A stretch of DNA of 64,000 nucleotides from Scatomorpha gallistercoris (GCA_018713005.1 DVFX01000028.1:8718-72717); one strand, 5' to 3'. Counted from the stretch's first letter, positions 7,971-16,965 are shown. Translations and numbers: made by a program. Notes: generated by a model from the letters alone, not told the origin.

Positions 7971-8939
7971 TTACAGTATTTTCTTGGCGCCGTGGATGAT
8001 GTCCTCGGCGCTGGGCATATAATACTGCTCCAGGACCGGGGCGAACGGGACCGGGGTGTCGAGAGCGCCTATGCGCACGACGGGAGCGTCAAGATAGTCG
8101 AACAGCTCCTCGCCTATCATTGCGCTTATTTCGCCGCCGTAGCCGCCGCGCCTGACCTCCTCTGTGACGACGAGGGCGCGGTGGGTTTTGCTGACGGATT
8201 CGGCTATCAGCGCCTTGTCGAGAGGGTAGAGGCTCCTCAGGTCTACAACCTCCGCGCTTACGCCGTCCTGTGCAAGCTTTTCGGCGGCGTCAAGCGCGTC
8301 GTAAACCTGCTTGCCGTAGGTGATTATCGTGATGTCGTCGCCTTCGCGGCATATTTTGCCCTTGCCGAGAGGTATGGGCTCGAAGGAGTTGACCTCGCTC
8401 TTCATGCTGAGCAGCACCTTGTTTTCAAAGTACATGACCGGGTCGTTATCGTCGATTGCTGTGAGCATCAGGCCCAGGGCGTCCTCCGCGCAGGACGGGT
8501 ACACGACCTTCAGTCCGGGGACGTGGGTCAGCCACGCCTCAAGGCTCTGCGAGTGCTGCGCCGCGGCGCCCGTGCCTGCGCCGGCCGGAAGCCTGACGAC
8601 CATGGGCAGGGAAATCTTGCCGCCGAACATATAGCGCATCTTGGCCGCCTGGTTTACCAGCTGGTCCATGCCGACGGTCAGGAAGTCGCAGAACATAAGC
8701 TCTGCTATCGGCCGCAGCCCTGTCGCGGCAGAGCCGACGGCGCAGCCGATGATGGCGCCCTCGGAAATCGGCGTATCGCGTACACGCTCCGGGCCGAACT
8801 CGTCAATCATGCCCATCGAGACGCCGAAGCAGCCGCCGAACTTTCCGACGTCTTCGCCGAAAAGAATAACGTTGGGGTCCTCACGCATCCGAATGCTCAT
8901 GCCCTCGCGGATGCCTTCAGCATAGGTCATCATCTTCAT
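7971..8939 (-). CDS. acoB: Acetoin/2-oxoacid dehydrogenase E1 component, beta subunit
   Basis: A 322-residue transketolase-type beta subunit. The N-terminus (MTYAEGIREGMSIRMREDP, then VILFGEDVGKFGG) and the C-terminal transketolase domain (KTHRALVVTEEVRRGGYGGE) are typical of PDH/acetoin E1-beta. Together with the alpha subunit it performs TPP-dependent cleavage or decarboxylation and acylates the lipoyl arm. Its ATG overlaps the acoA stop, with GGAGG inside acoA. Acetoin is the favoured substrate because of acoX and the AcoR regulator, but pyruvate cannot be excluded from sequence alone. Confidence 0.9.
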   Translation of the reverse strand: MKMMTYAEGIREGMSIRMREDPNVILFGEDVGKFGGCFGVSMGMIDEFGPERVRDTPISEGAIIGCAVGSAATGLRPIAELMFCDFLTVGMDQLVNQAAKMRYMFGGKISLPMVVRLPAGAGTGAAAQHSQSLEAWLTHVPGLKVVYPSCAEDALGLMLTAIDDNDPVMYFENKVLLSMKSEVNSFEPIPLGKGKICREGDDITIITYGKQVYDALDAAEKLAQDGVSAEVVDLRSLYPLDKALIAESVSKTHRALVVTEEVRRGGYGGEISAMIGEELFDYLDAPVVRIGALDTPVPFAPVLEQYYMPSAEDIIHGAKKIL

Positions 8940-9922
8940 CTGTCGCGCACCTCCTCAACTATGTCGGAATACACATCCACGACCGCTGTCTCGACGGCGG
9001 GGATGGGCTGGGCGTCGGCGAAGGCGATGGCATCGTCTATCTCCTTCGCGACCTGGGCGTCGACCGTGTCGACTTCCGCCTGGGTCATGACGCCGTTTTC
9101 AACAAGGAACTTGGCGTAACGCGGCATGGGGTCTTTCTCCATCCACGCCTCCTGCTCCTCCTTGGGCTTGTATATGGCGGGGTCGCCTTCAAAGTGTCCG
9201 TGCTGGCGGTAGGTCTTGCACTCAATCAGCGTCGGCCCCTTGCCCGCGCGCGCCCTGGCTACCGCCTCGTGGGCCGCCTCGTACACAGCCAGCGGGTCGT
9301 TGCCGTCGACGGCGACGCCGGGGATGTTGTAAGCGGCGCCGCGGTCTGCTACGTCCTTTATGGCCTGATGGCGGTCCTGGCTCATGGATATGCCGTAGTG
9401 GTTGTTCTCGCAGACAAAGACAACCGGCAGCTTCCAGATGCTCGCCATGTTCAGCGACTCGTGGAAGGTGCCCTGGTTTGTGGAGCCGTCGCCGAAGAAG
9501 CAGACGCAGACCTGGTCGGTGCCGCGGACCTTGGCGCTCAGTCCGGCGCCGCAGGCTATGCAGTGGCCGGCGCCGACTATGCCGTTCGCGCCGAGTATGC
9601 CCTTGTCCCGGTCCGCGATATGCATCGAGCCGCCTTTGCCCTTGCAGTAGCCGGTCTCGCGCCCGAACAGCTCCGCCATCATCAGGTTGAGATCGCCGCC
9701 CTTGGCTATTATGTGGCCGTGCCCGCGGTGCGTACTCGTGATGAAGTCGTTGTCGGTAAGGCATTCACAGACAGCCGGGGCTATTGCCTCCTCGCCCAGA
9801 TACAGGTGGACAAACCCAGGTATTTTGCCCTCTGCGAACAGCTTGGCAGCCGTGCTCTCGAAGTCTCGTATGCGGCGCATCTTCACATACATATCCTTCA
9901 TCTGCTCATTGCTGATTGCCAT
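8936..9922 (-). CDS. acoA: Acetoin/2-oxoacid dehydrogenase E1 component, alpha subunit
   Basis: A 328-residue alpha subunit of the TPP-dependent E1. The TPP/Mg motif is visible as CFFGDGSTNQGTFHESLNMA followed by the closing Asn-Asn in VFVCENNHYGIS. EAIAPAVCECLTDNDFI and STHRGHGHIIAKG are family segments around the active site. GGAGG precedes the ATG. The 55-bp gap before it carries the dyad AATGCCGCA/TGCGGCATT (9959-9977), possibly an mRNA processing or weak termination element between the small upstream gene and acoA. Confidence 0.92.
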   Translation of the reverse strand: MAISNEQMKDMYVKMRRIRDFESTAAKLFAEGKIPGFVHLYLGEEAIAPAVCECLTDNDFITSTHRGHGHIIAKGGDLNLMMAELFGRETGYCKGKGGSMHIADRDKGILGANGIVGAGHCIACGAGLSAKVRGTDQVCVCFFGDGSTNQGTFHESLNMASIWKLPVVFVCENNHYGISMSQDRHQAIKDVADRGAAYNIPGVAVDGNDPLAVYEAAHEAVARARAGKGPTLIECKTYRQHGHFEGDPAIYKPKEEQEAWMEKDPMPRYAKFLVENGVMTQAEVDTVDAQVAKEIDDAIAFADAQPIPAVETAVVDVYSDIVEEVRDR

Positions 9923-9977
9923 TCAATAACCTCCTTCAATTTAAAATACTTTAATTTGCAATGCCGCAGATGCGGCA

Positions 9978-10337
9978 TTAGACGTCTACATACACCTCTA
10001 CGGCGGCGACAGCTGCCTCTATGCTCTCGTCGCAGTCACCGAAATCCGGGATGCAGAGCCCGCCGCAGCTCAGCCCGCCCGGGACGGCCACGACCTCCAC
10101 CGTGCCTACCGGGAAAACCGACGCCACGGCGTTGACATCCACGTCGTCGGGCCGGGTTACGGCGACGGTGGCGCGTATGAATACCTGCTTCCTGAAGTCG
10201 GTCAGGCCCAGAACCTGCTCCAGCCCGCACAGGCAGCTGCGGGATATCGCGTCCTTTGCAGCCTTGGCTGCGGCCTTTGTGACGTCCTGACCGTGAAAGT
10301 CTGTTCCCAGTCCGAATTCGACGATGTACTTTTTCAA
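9978..10337 (-). CDS. Lin0512-family small protein, first gene of the aco operon
   Basis: A 119-residue protein with the Lin0512 family start MKKYIVEFGLGTDFHGQDVT followed by KAAAKAAKDAISRSCLCGL. Lin0512 proteins are found beside dihydroxyacetone and acetoin genes; activity unknown. The TTG at 10337 is chosen because GGAGGTGA lies 5 nt upstream and the family begins MKKYIVEFG; a GTG at 10346 overlaps that site. Four Cys, two in SCLCG and two later (SCGGLC), could bind a metal. It would be the first product of the operon transcribed from the promoter at 10371-10399. Confidence 0.75.
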   Translation of the reverse strand: MKKYIVEFGLGTDFHGQDVTKAAAKAAKDAISRSCLCGLEQVLGLTDFRKQVFIRATVAVTRPDDVDVNAVASVFPVGTVEVVAVPGGLSCGGLCIPDFGDCDESIEAAVAAVEVYVDV

Positions 10338-10370
10338 TTTTCTCACCTCCAGAGCTGCCTCACGTCTATT

Positions 10371-10399
10371 ATTATATATGCAGTCATCAAAATTCTCAA
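10371..10399 (-). promoter_or_regulatory. Sigma-A type promoter of the aco operon
   Basis: On the minus strand TTGAGA (10399-10394), a 17-bp spacer and TATAAT (10376-10371) lie about 35 bp upstream of the Lin0512 start. No convincing sigma-54 -24/-12 element (TGGCAC-N5-TTGC) was found in the same interval. Confidence 0.65.
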
Positions 10400-10420
10400 T
10401 ATTAGGCGTAAAATTCTCAA
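10389..10420 (-). promoter_or_regulatory. Two direct repeats overlapping the aco -35 region
   Basis: TTGAGAATTTT occurs on the minus strand at 10399-10389 and 10420-10410, exactly 21 bp apart, which is two helical turns. One copy contains the -35 hexamer. A further copy of TTGAGAATTT lies in the opposite orientation near 10530. This suits an operator for the neighbouring AcoR-like activator, or for another regulator. Confidence 0.5.
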
Positions 10421-10491
10421 ATTTTCAGCGATGACAATAAAAGAGCGAAGGGGCGTCTGCGCTAATTGCACAAATAGTCAGCAAAATAACA

Positions 10492-10531
10492 AAGCCGTGA
10501 GATGAATTTCGACAAATTCATCTCACGGCTT
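10492..10531 (-). terminator. Terminator of acoR
   Basis: AAGCCGTGAGATGAATTT (10492-10509) pairs perfectly over 18 bp with 10514-10531 around a CGAC loop. Reading leftward it is followed by TGTTATTTTG. It separates acoR from the aco promoter. Confidence 0.75.
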
Positions 10532-10551
10532 GAGAATTTATTGCGATAATC

Positions 10552-12492
10552 TCAGCTGCCGCTGAGATTTAAGACTGAAGAGCGGAGGCTTTTCACGTCA
10601 ATGCCGCAGCGCTTAATATGCCGGTAGAGAGTGGCCCGGCTGACGCCAAGCCTCTCTGCGGCCTTTTCCACGTCGCCGTCGCACAGGGTGAGGGCGGAGA
10701 GAATTTCTCCCGCCTCGGAGCCGGACTTCGCCGGAGCTTCCGCACCGGAAGGCGTGCTTCCCACGGCCAGATGCAGGCTCTGCTCGCTCAGAACCTTGTC
10801 GTTGGTCGCGTAGAAAGCGCGTTCTATTCCATTTTGCAGCTCTCGCACGTTTCCGGGCCATTCATAGGCCATGAGCCCGTCTACAAACTCCTGCGACATG
10901 GATTTGCCCTGTTCGGGATTCGCCCCGTTCAGCCTTGCAAGGAAGCGCTCGGCGCAGACGCAGATGTCGCCTGGGCGCCTGCGCAGCGGCGGTATCTCCA
11001 GGCGCAGGACGTTGAGCCTGTAGTACAGGTCGTCCCTGAAGGCGCCGGAGGCGGCGAGATCGCCCAGCCGCTTGTTTGTGGAGGCGATTATGCGTATATC
11101 CAGCGCTATTTCCTGTGAGCCGCATATACGGGTTATGCGGTGAGATTCGACCGCCGAAAGCAGCTTCGCCTGGAACTCAATGGGTATTTCGCTGACCTCG
11201 TCTAGGAACAGCGTGCCGCCCTGTGCCAGCTCAAACTTGCCGGGCGCTCCGTCACGGTGGCCGGGGAGGGCGTCGGGTTCAAATCCGAACAGCTCCTGCT
11301 CAAGCATATCCCGATGCAGCGAGGCGCAGTTCACGACGACGAAGGGGCCGGACGCGCGGCTGCCCGCGTTGTGTATGGCCTGGGCCAGCAGCTCCTTGCC
11401 TGTACCGGACTCGCCTTCAATCAGTATGTTGCCGTCATAGTGGGCGTATCTGGCCGCAAGAGCGACGGCCTTTTTCATTTCCGGGTCTGCGGTAAAGATG
11501 TCGTCGAAGGTATAGGACGCGTGGTTGCCTATGAGCTTGTTTACGGAGGCGATGAGGTGCTTCTGCTTCTTCAGCGTGACATTGAGCGTCCTTGAGCCGA
11601 GCGTGTGCGCGTGGGTGATGGCTGCGCTGCACCTCACGACTCCGTCCCGGGTCTTTACACGCACGTCGTCGGAAAAGCTGCCGCCGTGGAGCCAGCCCTT
11701 GGCGTCCCAGTCTATATCCGGTATTATTTTGCGGAAATCGAGCTGAGACAGCTCGCCGCTCTCCATGTCAAAAAGCCTCAGCGCGGCGCTGTTTGCCCAT
11801 ACGGGACGGAAGCCGTACCCCAGCAGGACGATACTGTCTGCGCTGCCCTCGAGCGCGGAGCGCATCAGCTCGGCGCTCTGCTGGATGGACAGCTTGCCCT
11901 CTATGCCTATCGCCGCCGCCAGCACGACGGCGAGGGTGTGGTCGTGTACGTCCTCGGCCTCGCCGGACATGTTGATGCAGCCTATGACCTCGCCGTCGGG
12001 GCCGTGTATGGGAGCGGCGGAGCAGGTCCAGCCGTGGTGAGTGCGGCAGTAGTGCTCTGCGCCGACCATCTGTATTGCGATGTCCGAATCAAGGGCGACG
12101 CTTATGGCGTTTGTGCCGACGCTCTGGTTGTCCCACAGCGCGCCTGAAACAAACCTCAGGTCCATGGTTTTAGACATGATGCTCTCGTCGCCCATTGTCT
12201 CAAGCACATACCCTGCGCTGTCGGTCAGGACCATGAGGAAGCCGGTGCGTCTAACTATGTCGAAAACGCTGTGCATAATCGGCATGGCGGCGTCTATCAG
12301 CCTGGTGTTTGCCTGCCGAATGCTGCGGAACACCTCGTCATCTACACGGCGGCCCAAACCGCCTATGGGATTGACGCCTGCGGCGCGGCAGCGCTTCCAT
12401 CCGGCTGCGACGTAGGGGTTGACGCTCTCGTCCAGTTCACCCTCGTATACAAACTTGGCCCATATTTCTTCAAGTGCGCGAAGGTCCTTCAT
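10552..12492 (-). CDS. acoR: AcoR-like activator with GAF sensor, AAA+ domain and Fis HTH; GAFTGA lost
   Basis: A 646-residue regulator. An N-terminal GAF region (about 60-200) and a PAS-like region (about 215-315) precede an AAA+ domain with Walker A GESGTGKELLAQAIHN and Walker B GGTLFLDEVSEIP. The C-terminus is a Fis-type HTH (VEKAAERLGVSRATLYRHIK). The sigma-54-contacting GAFTGA loop is replaced by DALPGH in the segment LFGFEPDALPGHRDGAPGKF, so it probably does not act through sigma-54; TyrR-like factors behave in this way. GGAGG precedes ATG 12492. It lies directly upstream of the aco operon in the same direction, with its own terminator. Acetoin-type ligand is inferred from context. Confidence 0.87.
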   Translation of the reverse strand: MKDLRALEEIWAKFVYEGELDESVNPYVAAGWKRCRAAGVNPIGGLGRRVDDEVFRSIRQANTRLIDAAMPIMHSVFDIVRRTGFLMVLTDSAGYVLETMGDESIMSKTMDLRFVSGALWDNQSVGTNAISVALDSDIAIQMVGAEHYCRTHHGWTCSAAPIHGPDGEVIGCINMSGEAEDVHDHTLAVVLAAAIGIEGKLSIQQSAELMRSALEGSADSIVLLGYGFRPVWANSAALRLFDMESGELSQLDFRKIIPDIDWDAKGWLHGGSFSDDVRVKTRDGVVRCSAAITHAHTLGSRTLNVTLKKQKHLIASVNKLIGNHASYTFDDIFTADPEMKKAVALAARYAHYDGNILIEGESGTGKELLAQAIHNAGSRASGPFVVVNCASLHRDMLEQELFGFEPDALPGHRDGAPGKFELAQGGTLFLDEVSEIPIEFQAKLLSAVESHRITRICGSQEIALDIRIIASTNKRLGDLAASGAFRDDLYYRLNVLRLEIPPLRRRPGDICVCAERFLARLNGANPEQGKSMSQEFVDGLMAYEWPGNVRELQNGIERAFYATNDKVLSEQSLHLAVGSTPSGAEAPAKSGSEAGEILSALTLCDGDVEKAAERLGVSRATLYRHIKRCGIDVKSLRSSVLNLSGS

Positions 12493-12657
12493 GCTTTTAC
12501 CTCCAAAGTATAAAAAGGGCGCGCCAGTATGGCGCACCCGGCCTTATTATTATAGACTATTTGAGACCTGCCTTCAATATCTGCAGGGCTCTTCCTGATT
12601 TTCGTCGCAAAATACAAATATCGTGAGACAATACTGTGTATTAAGCTGAATGTCGCC

Positions 12658-13644
12658 TCAATCGAACAAAAGGCTCAGGAATTCCTCGGCGCTTATCGAG
12701 CCGAGCATGGCCTCGAGCCCCAGGCCTGAGACGGCGCTGCCGACGGCGCCGCGCTCGAATCTCACGCCTGTCAGCGCGGATTCCAGCGGGCTGCAGGGAG
12801 CCATGGCCATAAAATCGCCGCTGACGGCGGCGGCCCGTATTATGCCGCCGGACACATCCAGGGAGACGGCGATGCTGCCGCCGGGAAACCTGCGTTCGCT
12901 GCGGAAGCCGAAATCAGGCGCACGGCCCCAGGTCCAGTCCCATGAGCGGTATTTTACATCTGCGAGCCTGGATACCTCAGAGAGCTCATCCGCAGAGAGG
13001 GCCTCGCGTACAAGCCCGCTGCGCGTCAGCCCGGCCAGCAGCTCTGCCCGGAAGCTGTCCAGCGTCGCTTCAACGGGAAGGAAGTCCTTTATCTGCCCGA
13101 CTCGGGAGCGCACGCTTTTTGCCGCTTTGGACTCAAACTTCGCCCTTCCGGGACGCAGCACTGCGCTCATTGTGTCCGAGTCCGTTTCAAAGAGCAGGGT
13201 GCCGTGGTGCAGTATGCGTCTGCCGCTCAGCCGCTGAGCCGTGCCGGACACCTTCAGCCCGTTTACAGTCACATCGTTACGGCCGGAGACCTCGGCCGGG
13301 ACGCCGAGAGAACGCAGGGCAAGGCAGACCGGCTCCATAAAGGCGGCCAGGCTCAGGCTTGAAAGGTCCTCCGGCGCGTCACATATAAAGGAGTAATTCA
13401 GGTTCCCGAGGTCGTGATAGACGGCCCCGCCGCCGGTGGCGCGGCGGATAACGGTTATTCCGTTTTTCCGGGCATAGTCCTCGTCGACCTCTGCGGCCGC
13501 GAGCTGGTTGAGGCCTATGACGACGGTCCTCTCGTTTTGCCAGAGGAGCAGCCAGTCGCCCTCCCGCCGGTTTTCAAGCACATATTCCTCAAAGGCCAGG
13601 TTGTATGCCGGGTCAAAGCTGCCCGTTTCAAGATAGTGGGTCAT
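12658..13644 (-). CDS. lplA: Lipoate-protein ligase A
   Basis: A 328-residue LplA-type ligase that activates scavenged lipoate and attaches it to lipoyl domains. The family motif RRATGGGAVYHDLGNLNYSF and the catalytic Lys in VNGLKVSGTAQR are present, plus a C-terminal accessory domain. GGAGG precedes the ATG at 13644. It lies just upstream of acoR on the same strand. The E2 and E3 proteins of the aco complex are its obvious clients, so the locus carries its own lipoylation enzyme. The 115-bp gap to acoR is AT-rich with no clear terminator. Confidence 0.9.
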   Translation of the reverse strand: MTHYLETGSFDPAYNLAFEEYVLENRREGDWLLLWQNERTVVIGLNQLAAAEVDEDYARKNGITVIRRATGGGAVYHDLGNLNYSFICDAPEDLSSLSLAAFMEPVCLALRSLGVPAEVSGRNDVTVNGLKVSGTAQRLSGRRILHHGTLLFETDSDTMSAVLRPGRAKFESKAAKSVRSRVGQIKDFLPVEATLDSFRAELLAGLTRSGLVREALSADELSEVSRLADVKYRSWDWTWGRAPDFGFRSERRFPGGSIAVSLDVSGGIIRAAAVSGDFMAMAPCSPLESALTGVRFERGAVGSAVSGLGLEAMLGSISAEEFLSLLFD

Positions 13645-13754
13645 ATTGTCCTCCAGTCGCCGCAATATAGGCCTGCGATTGCCGGCCCGGGGCCGGGCTG
13701 ATATTCAGCACTATAGCATAAGAGGGCGGGATTGTAAACAGCATGGGGCGGCGT

Positions 13755-13780
13755 GAAAAAGCACCCGGCGCGCCGGGCGC
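13755..13780 (-). terminator. Terminator between the patatin gene and lplA
   Basis: GCACCCGGCG (13761-13770) and CGCCGGGCGC (13771-13780) form a GC-rich hairpin, followed on the minus strand by TTTTT (13759-13755). It ends minus-strand transcripts coming from the patatin gene; the ~165 bp between them holds no credible gene. Confidence 0.6.
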
Positions 13781-13945
13781 CTGAGGATATTTACGGTGCT
13801 TTTGCTGCGCCGGGTTGAGCAGCCCCTCGTCTGTGAGCGGTTTTTCAAAGATAGGCCGTGCATGGCGGCGATGCATGCCGCGAGCTTTCCTCAGCGGCAG
13901 GAGTTGAGCATGAGGGGCCTGCCTGGCGGCGTTTGTCATGCGCGC

Positions 13946-14791
13946 TTAAGCCCCGGCCATGAATTCGACGACCTTCGCCCCGTCGTTAAAGCCCTTTTCG
14001 TACAGGCTCTCCAGTGCAGCCCTGTCGCGCGTGAGCGTGTCCACGCCGCAGGTGTCGTCGGGGGAGACGACGAGAGCCTTGCCTTCAATCTCCAGGCGCT
14101 GCGCGCGGAATACCCCGGCGTTGTAGCGAGAGGCGCGCTGCCTGAGCGCGTGCGCCGCAGCGGGATATTTGCGCTGTATACCCGCGGCGTATTTTTCGTC
14201 CCTTGACGGTGAGCGGGGGATGCCCGCGGGCTTCGTGAGCAGGACGACTACGCGGTCGCAGCCTAGCTCGAGCGCCTTGTCCACAGGCACCGGGTCCCCC
14301 AGAGCGCCGTCGTAATAGAGCCTGCCCTGCACGGGATAGGGCCTGCATACAAAGGGAATGGATGAGGAGGCCTTGAGTATGTCGTAGTTGTCCTGCGCAA
14401 TGTCGTCCTTGCTGAAGTAGTGCGCCTCGCCGGTCTCGGCGTCGGCGGCCACGACGTAGAGCTCCATGGGATTGTCGCGCACGGCGGGGTAGTCGAGCGG
14501 GTCCTCTCCGCCGGCGTTGCTCAGTTCGCTGTACATATAGTCCATATTTATGTAGGAACCGGACTTCAGGAAGTCGCCGACGCCCATGTATTCGCGGCGC
14601 TGCGAGTAGTCCATGTAGAAACGGTAATTGCGCCCGCGCTGGCCGGCGGCGTAGGAGATGAGATTGGCGCTTCCGGCGGAGACCCCGATGCCGAGGTCGA
14701 AGCGTATGCCCTTATCCATGCAGTAGTCGAGCACACCCGCAGCGTAGATGCCGCGCAGGCCGCCGCCCACGTCAACTATACCAGTTTTCAT
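13946..14791 (-). CDS. Patatin-like phospholipase
   Basis: A 281-residue patatin-fold lipid acyl hydrolase. The oxyanion-hole motif VDGG-type is present as VGGGLRGIYAAGVLDY at the N-terminus, the nucleophile Ser in GIGVSAGSAN, and the catalytic Asp in YYDGALGDPVPVDKAL. It resembles the bacterial YjjU/RssA group of about 280-300 residues. No signal peptide is seen, so it should act in the cytoplasm or at the inner membrane. GGAGGAAATG precedes the ATG at 14791. It appears monocistronic. Confidence 0.85.
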   Translation of the reverse strand: MKTGIVDVGGGLRGIYAAGVLDYCMDKGIRFDLGIGVSAGSANLISYAAGQRGRNYRFYMDYSQRREYMGVGDFLKSGSYINMDYMYSELSNAGGEDPLDYPAVRDNPMELYVVAADAETGEAHYFSKDDIAQDNYDILKASSSIPFVCRPYPVQGRLYYDGALGDPVPVDKALELGCDRVVVLLTKPAGIPRSPSRDEKYAAGIQRKYPAAAHALRQRASRYNAGVFRAQRLEIEGKALVVSPDDTCGVDTLTRDRAALESLYEKGFNDGAKVVEFMAGA

Positions 14792-14903
14792 AGCATTTCC
14801 TCCAAGTGAATGTCGCCGCATACCATATGATTTCAGCGTCCATGAAGTTTTTTGACGCTCAACATTATACAGGATTTGCTCTTGTTTTCAAAGTGACATC
14901 AGC

Positions 14904-14935
14904 AAAAAAACGCCGCTGCGCAGTTGCACAGCGGC
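14904..14935 (-). terminator. Terminator of the exchanger-isomerase-dehydrogenase operon
   Basis: GCCGCTGCGC (14912-14921) and GCACAGCGGC (14926-14935) form a 10-bp stem with one wobble pair and an AGTT loop, followed on the minus strand by GTTTTTTT. It lies 14 bp past the dehydrogenase stop. Confidence 0.8.
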
Positions 14936-14948
14936 TAAGGTGGAGGCT

Positions 14949-16124
14949 TTATAGATGATTTATCAACTCATCGGCCGCAAATACGCAATCGCAAAGCTCA
15001 TTTGGAGTATATGGAAGCTCTGCGGTTGGACTGGGAAGCACCTCACGGCATGCTGTCAGCAATTGCTCCGGGCTGACATCCGCAAGGCCCAGTTCATCAA
15101 GTGTTGTGGGCATATCCAGACTGTGAAGCCACTGGGCGTAACGCAGGATATCCTCACGAGGTCTGCCTTGATGGATTTTCATGGGCAGTATGGCATAGGC
15201 TACCTGCGCCCCATGCAGCCAACGGTGCGGCACCTCAGGGAAAAGGACGAGCGCTTTGGCCAACAGATGGGCAAAGCCCGAGCAGGCAGCAGCGCGCATA
15301 TGTGCGTTGCTGTACAGCACCTGGGAGAGCACGTTTTCATATTCGCGGCTCAGCTTACCGGCCTTCGCGGACTCATATGCCGCCTTGCCCTGTGTCAGGA
15401 ACAGCTCACAGCTTTTGTCTATGACGTCCCAAGTCATGGTGGGAAACTCATCCAGCGTGTCCATCAGTTCATTCGTATAGCGTACCTCAAGATAAGTACA
15501 CATTTGGTCCCCTATACCGGCGGCAAAGCAGCGAGCAGGTGAGCGCAGCAGCATGTCTGTGTCGGCCAGGACAAGATCCTGATAGTTTGCTAGATAGTGG
15601 CACGCAATTTGCCTGCTGCCGTCCTCGCTGTATATCACGCACAGAGGGGATGCACTGGCGTTCGTAGAGGCCATAGTCGGCACCAGGACGCAGCGCCTGT
15701 CCGTGTGGTATGCTACGGCTCGTGCAAAGTCCATTCCCTTGCCCCCACCGACGCCTATTACGCAGTCGAAGCCCTCACCACTGACGCGACGCACCAGGGC
15801 ATCAACGCGCGGTTCGGTAATTTCACATCCTCCGTAATCTACGAACTCCGCCTTCGGATTCAGTCCCATCGCGTCAAAACGCTTTGCCTGGGCAATCTGG
15901 CGGTTGTAGCGGAAATTTATCTCAGCCGTTTCAGGGATAAGCATGTCCTCGCAGCTTGAGTCAAAGCTCCTTTTTATGGTTGAGTATACATATTCATTTT
16001 CATGGCGGCAGGAGGTGATTACAAGAAACTTTTGCCCCATGCCGAAAGTGTAGCGCTTTATTTCGCGCAGTACGCCCGGTCCCTGTACATAGCGCGCGCT
16101 GGTCTGCAAGTCGTAATAGCTCAT
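14949..16124 (-). CDS. Iron-containing alcohol dehydrogenase, glycerol-dehydrogenase-like
   Basis: A 391-residue group III dehydrogenase of the GldA branch. The nucleotide-binding GVGGGKGMDFARAVAY lies near residue 125, then PTMASTNASASPLCVIY (about 150) and the metal-binding region AAGIGDQMCTYLEVRY and RWLHGAQVAYAIL. Such enzymes oxidise polyols or reduce small carbonyls with NAD(H). It starts 1 bp after the isomerase stop, so it is cotranscribed with the isomerase and transporter. The substrate is unknown; a sugar or polyol derivative is likely because of the neighbours. Confidence 0.8.
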   Translation of the reverse strand: MSYYDLQTSARYVQGPGVLREIKRYTFGMGQKFLVITSCRHENEYVYSTIKRSFDSSCEDMLIPETAEINFRYNRQIAQAKRFDAMGLNPKAEFVDYGGCEITEPRVDALVRRVSGEGFDCVIGVGGGKGMDFARAVAYHTDRRCVLVPTMASTNASASPLCVIYSEDGSRQIACHYLANYQDLVLADTDMLLRSPARCFAAGIGDQMCTYLEVRYTNELMDTLDEFPTMTWDVIDKSCELFLTQGKAAYESAKAGKLSREYENVLSQVLYSNAHMRAAACSGFAHLLAKALVLFPEVPHRWLHGAQVAYAILPMKIHQGRPREDILRYAQWLHSLDMPTTLDELGLADVSPEQLLTACREVLPSPTAELPYTPNELCDCVFAADELINHL

Positions 16125-16125
16125 T

Positions 16126-16953
16126 TCATATTGCCCCTTTCCTCACCGGTTCAATGCCATAGTGCAAGTAAAAGTCAATTGCCTCAGCGGCTTCGCGCTC
16201 AAAATCAACGAAGGTATTTGCCTCTATGCTCAGGGCGCCTCGGTAGCTCTCGCTTTTTATGAAATCAAGGAATTCGCCGTAATCGAAACCGTCGTGAAGG
16301 GTTTGTATTTTGCGCGCCTTTGTATTCCTGTAGTCTGTATCAGGGTTGTCTATGTGTGCATGAACAATCAGAGGGGCATTTTCGTAGAGGTCTGATACAG
16401 GCCGCCCCTGCTCATATTCCCATCGGTAGTCCACCATTGTGAACACATTGCTCCGTCCGATAGAGCGGACAAATTCAGCGGTTTCTTTGACCGTAAGCAG
16501 ATAATTCGTTACGCTGGGACCAAGCGGCTCCACTATGACAGATAAACCGCAGCGTGACGCGGCGTCTGCACATTTTTCGACGGCGGCTAGGAAATTCGCC
16601 TTCACACGCTTCACGGCATCTGTGTCATCGGGAAGTGTGCGGCTCGAGCCGTTTCCAAAGCACCAGTATTTTGCGCCAAGAGCGACGGCGCGCTCCGCAC
16701 TCAGCTTGAGATAGCCGTCCCATTTCTCAAGCGCCCAGTCGGGCGAAGAAAAGCTGACTGAGCAGGGTATGGGATTATCAATCACCTCACACTTCACTGT
16801 GCTCGACGCAAGGGTGGACGCCGCAGAGGCAAACTCATCTTGTGTCATCGCGGCAATATCCGTATTAGAGGGTTCAATCAGGTCGTAGCCGCAGCGCTCT
16901 AATACATCGATCGCCGAGAGAGGAGCATTGACGCTAAGCTTTACTTTTTCCAT
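16126..16953 (-). CDS. Sugar phosphate isomerase/epimerase-type TIM barrel
   Basis: A 275-residue xylose-isomerase-like TIM barrel (AP endonuclease 2 superfamily). The N-terminal segment reads KLSVNAPLSAIDVLERCGYD, with metal-site residues likely in VIVEPLGPSVTNYL, MVDYRWEYEQGRPVSD, VHAHIDNPDTDYRN and the terminal LSIEANTF Glu. Members isomerise or epimerise keto-sugars. AAAGGAGG precedes the ATG. It sits between the exchanger and the dehydrogenase genes. The exact substrate cannot be told. Confidence 0.78.
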   Translation of the reverse strand: MEKVKLSVNAPLSAIDVLERCGYDLIEPSNTDIAAMTQDEFASAASTLASSTVKCEVIDNPIPCSVSFSSPDWALEKWDGYLKLSAERAVALGAKYWCFGNGSSRTLPDDTDAVKRVKANFLAAVEKCADAASRCGLSVIVEPLGPSVTNYLLTVKETAEFVRSIGRSNVFTMVDYRWEYEQGRPVSDLYENAPLIVHAHIDNPDTDYRNTKARKIQTLHDGFDYGEFLDFIKSESYRGALSIEANTFVDFEREAAEAIDFYLHYGIEPVRKGAI

Positions 16954-16965
16954 AAAGGCCTCCTT

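Noticed and set aside
13628..13939. Minus-strand frame between the patatin gene and lplA
   Set aside because: It runs through a terminator hairpin, has no ribosome site and biased composition.
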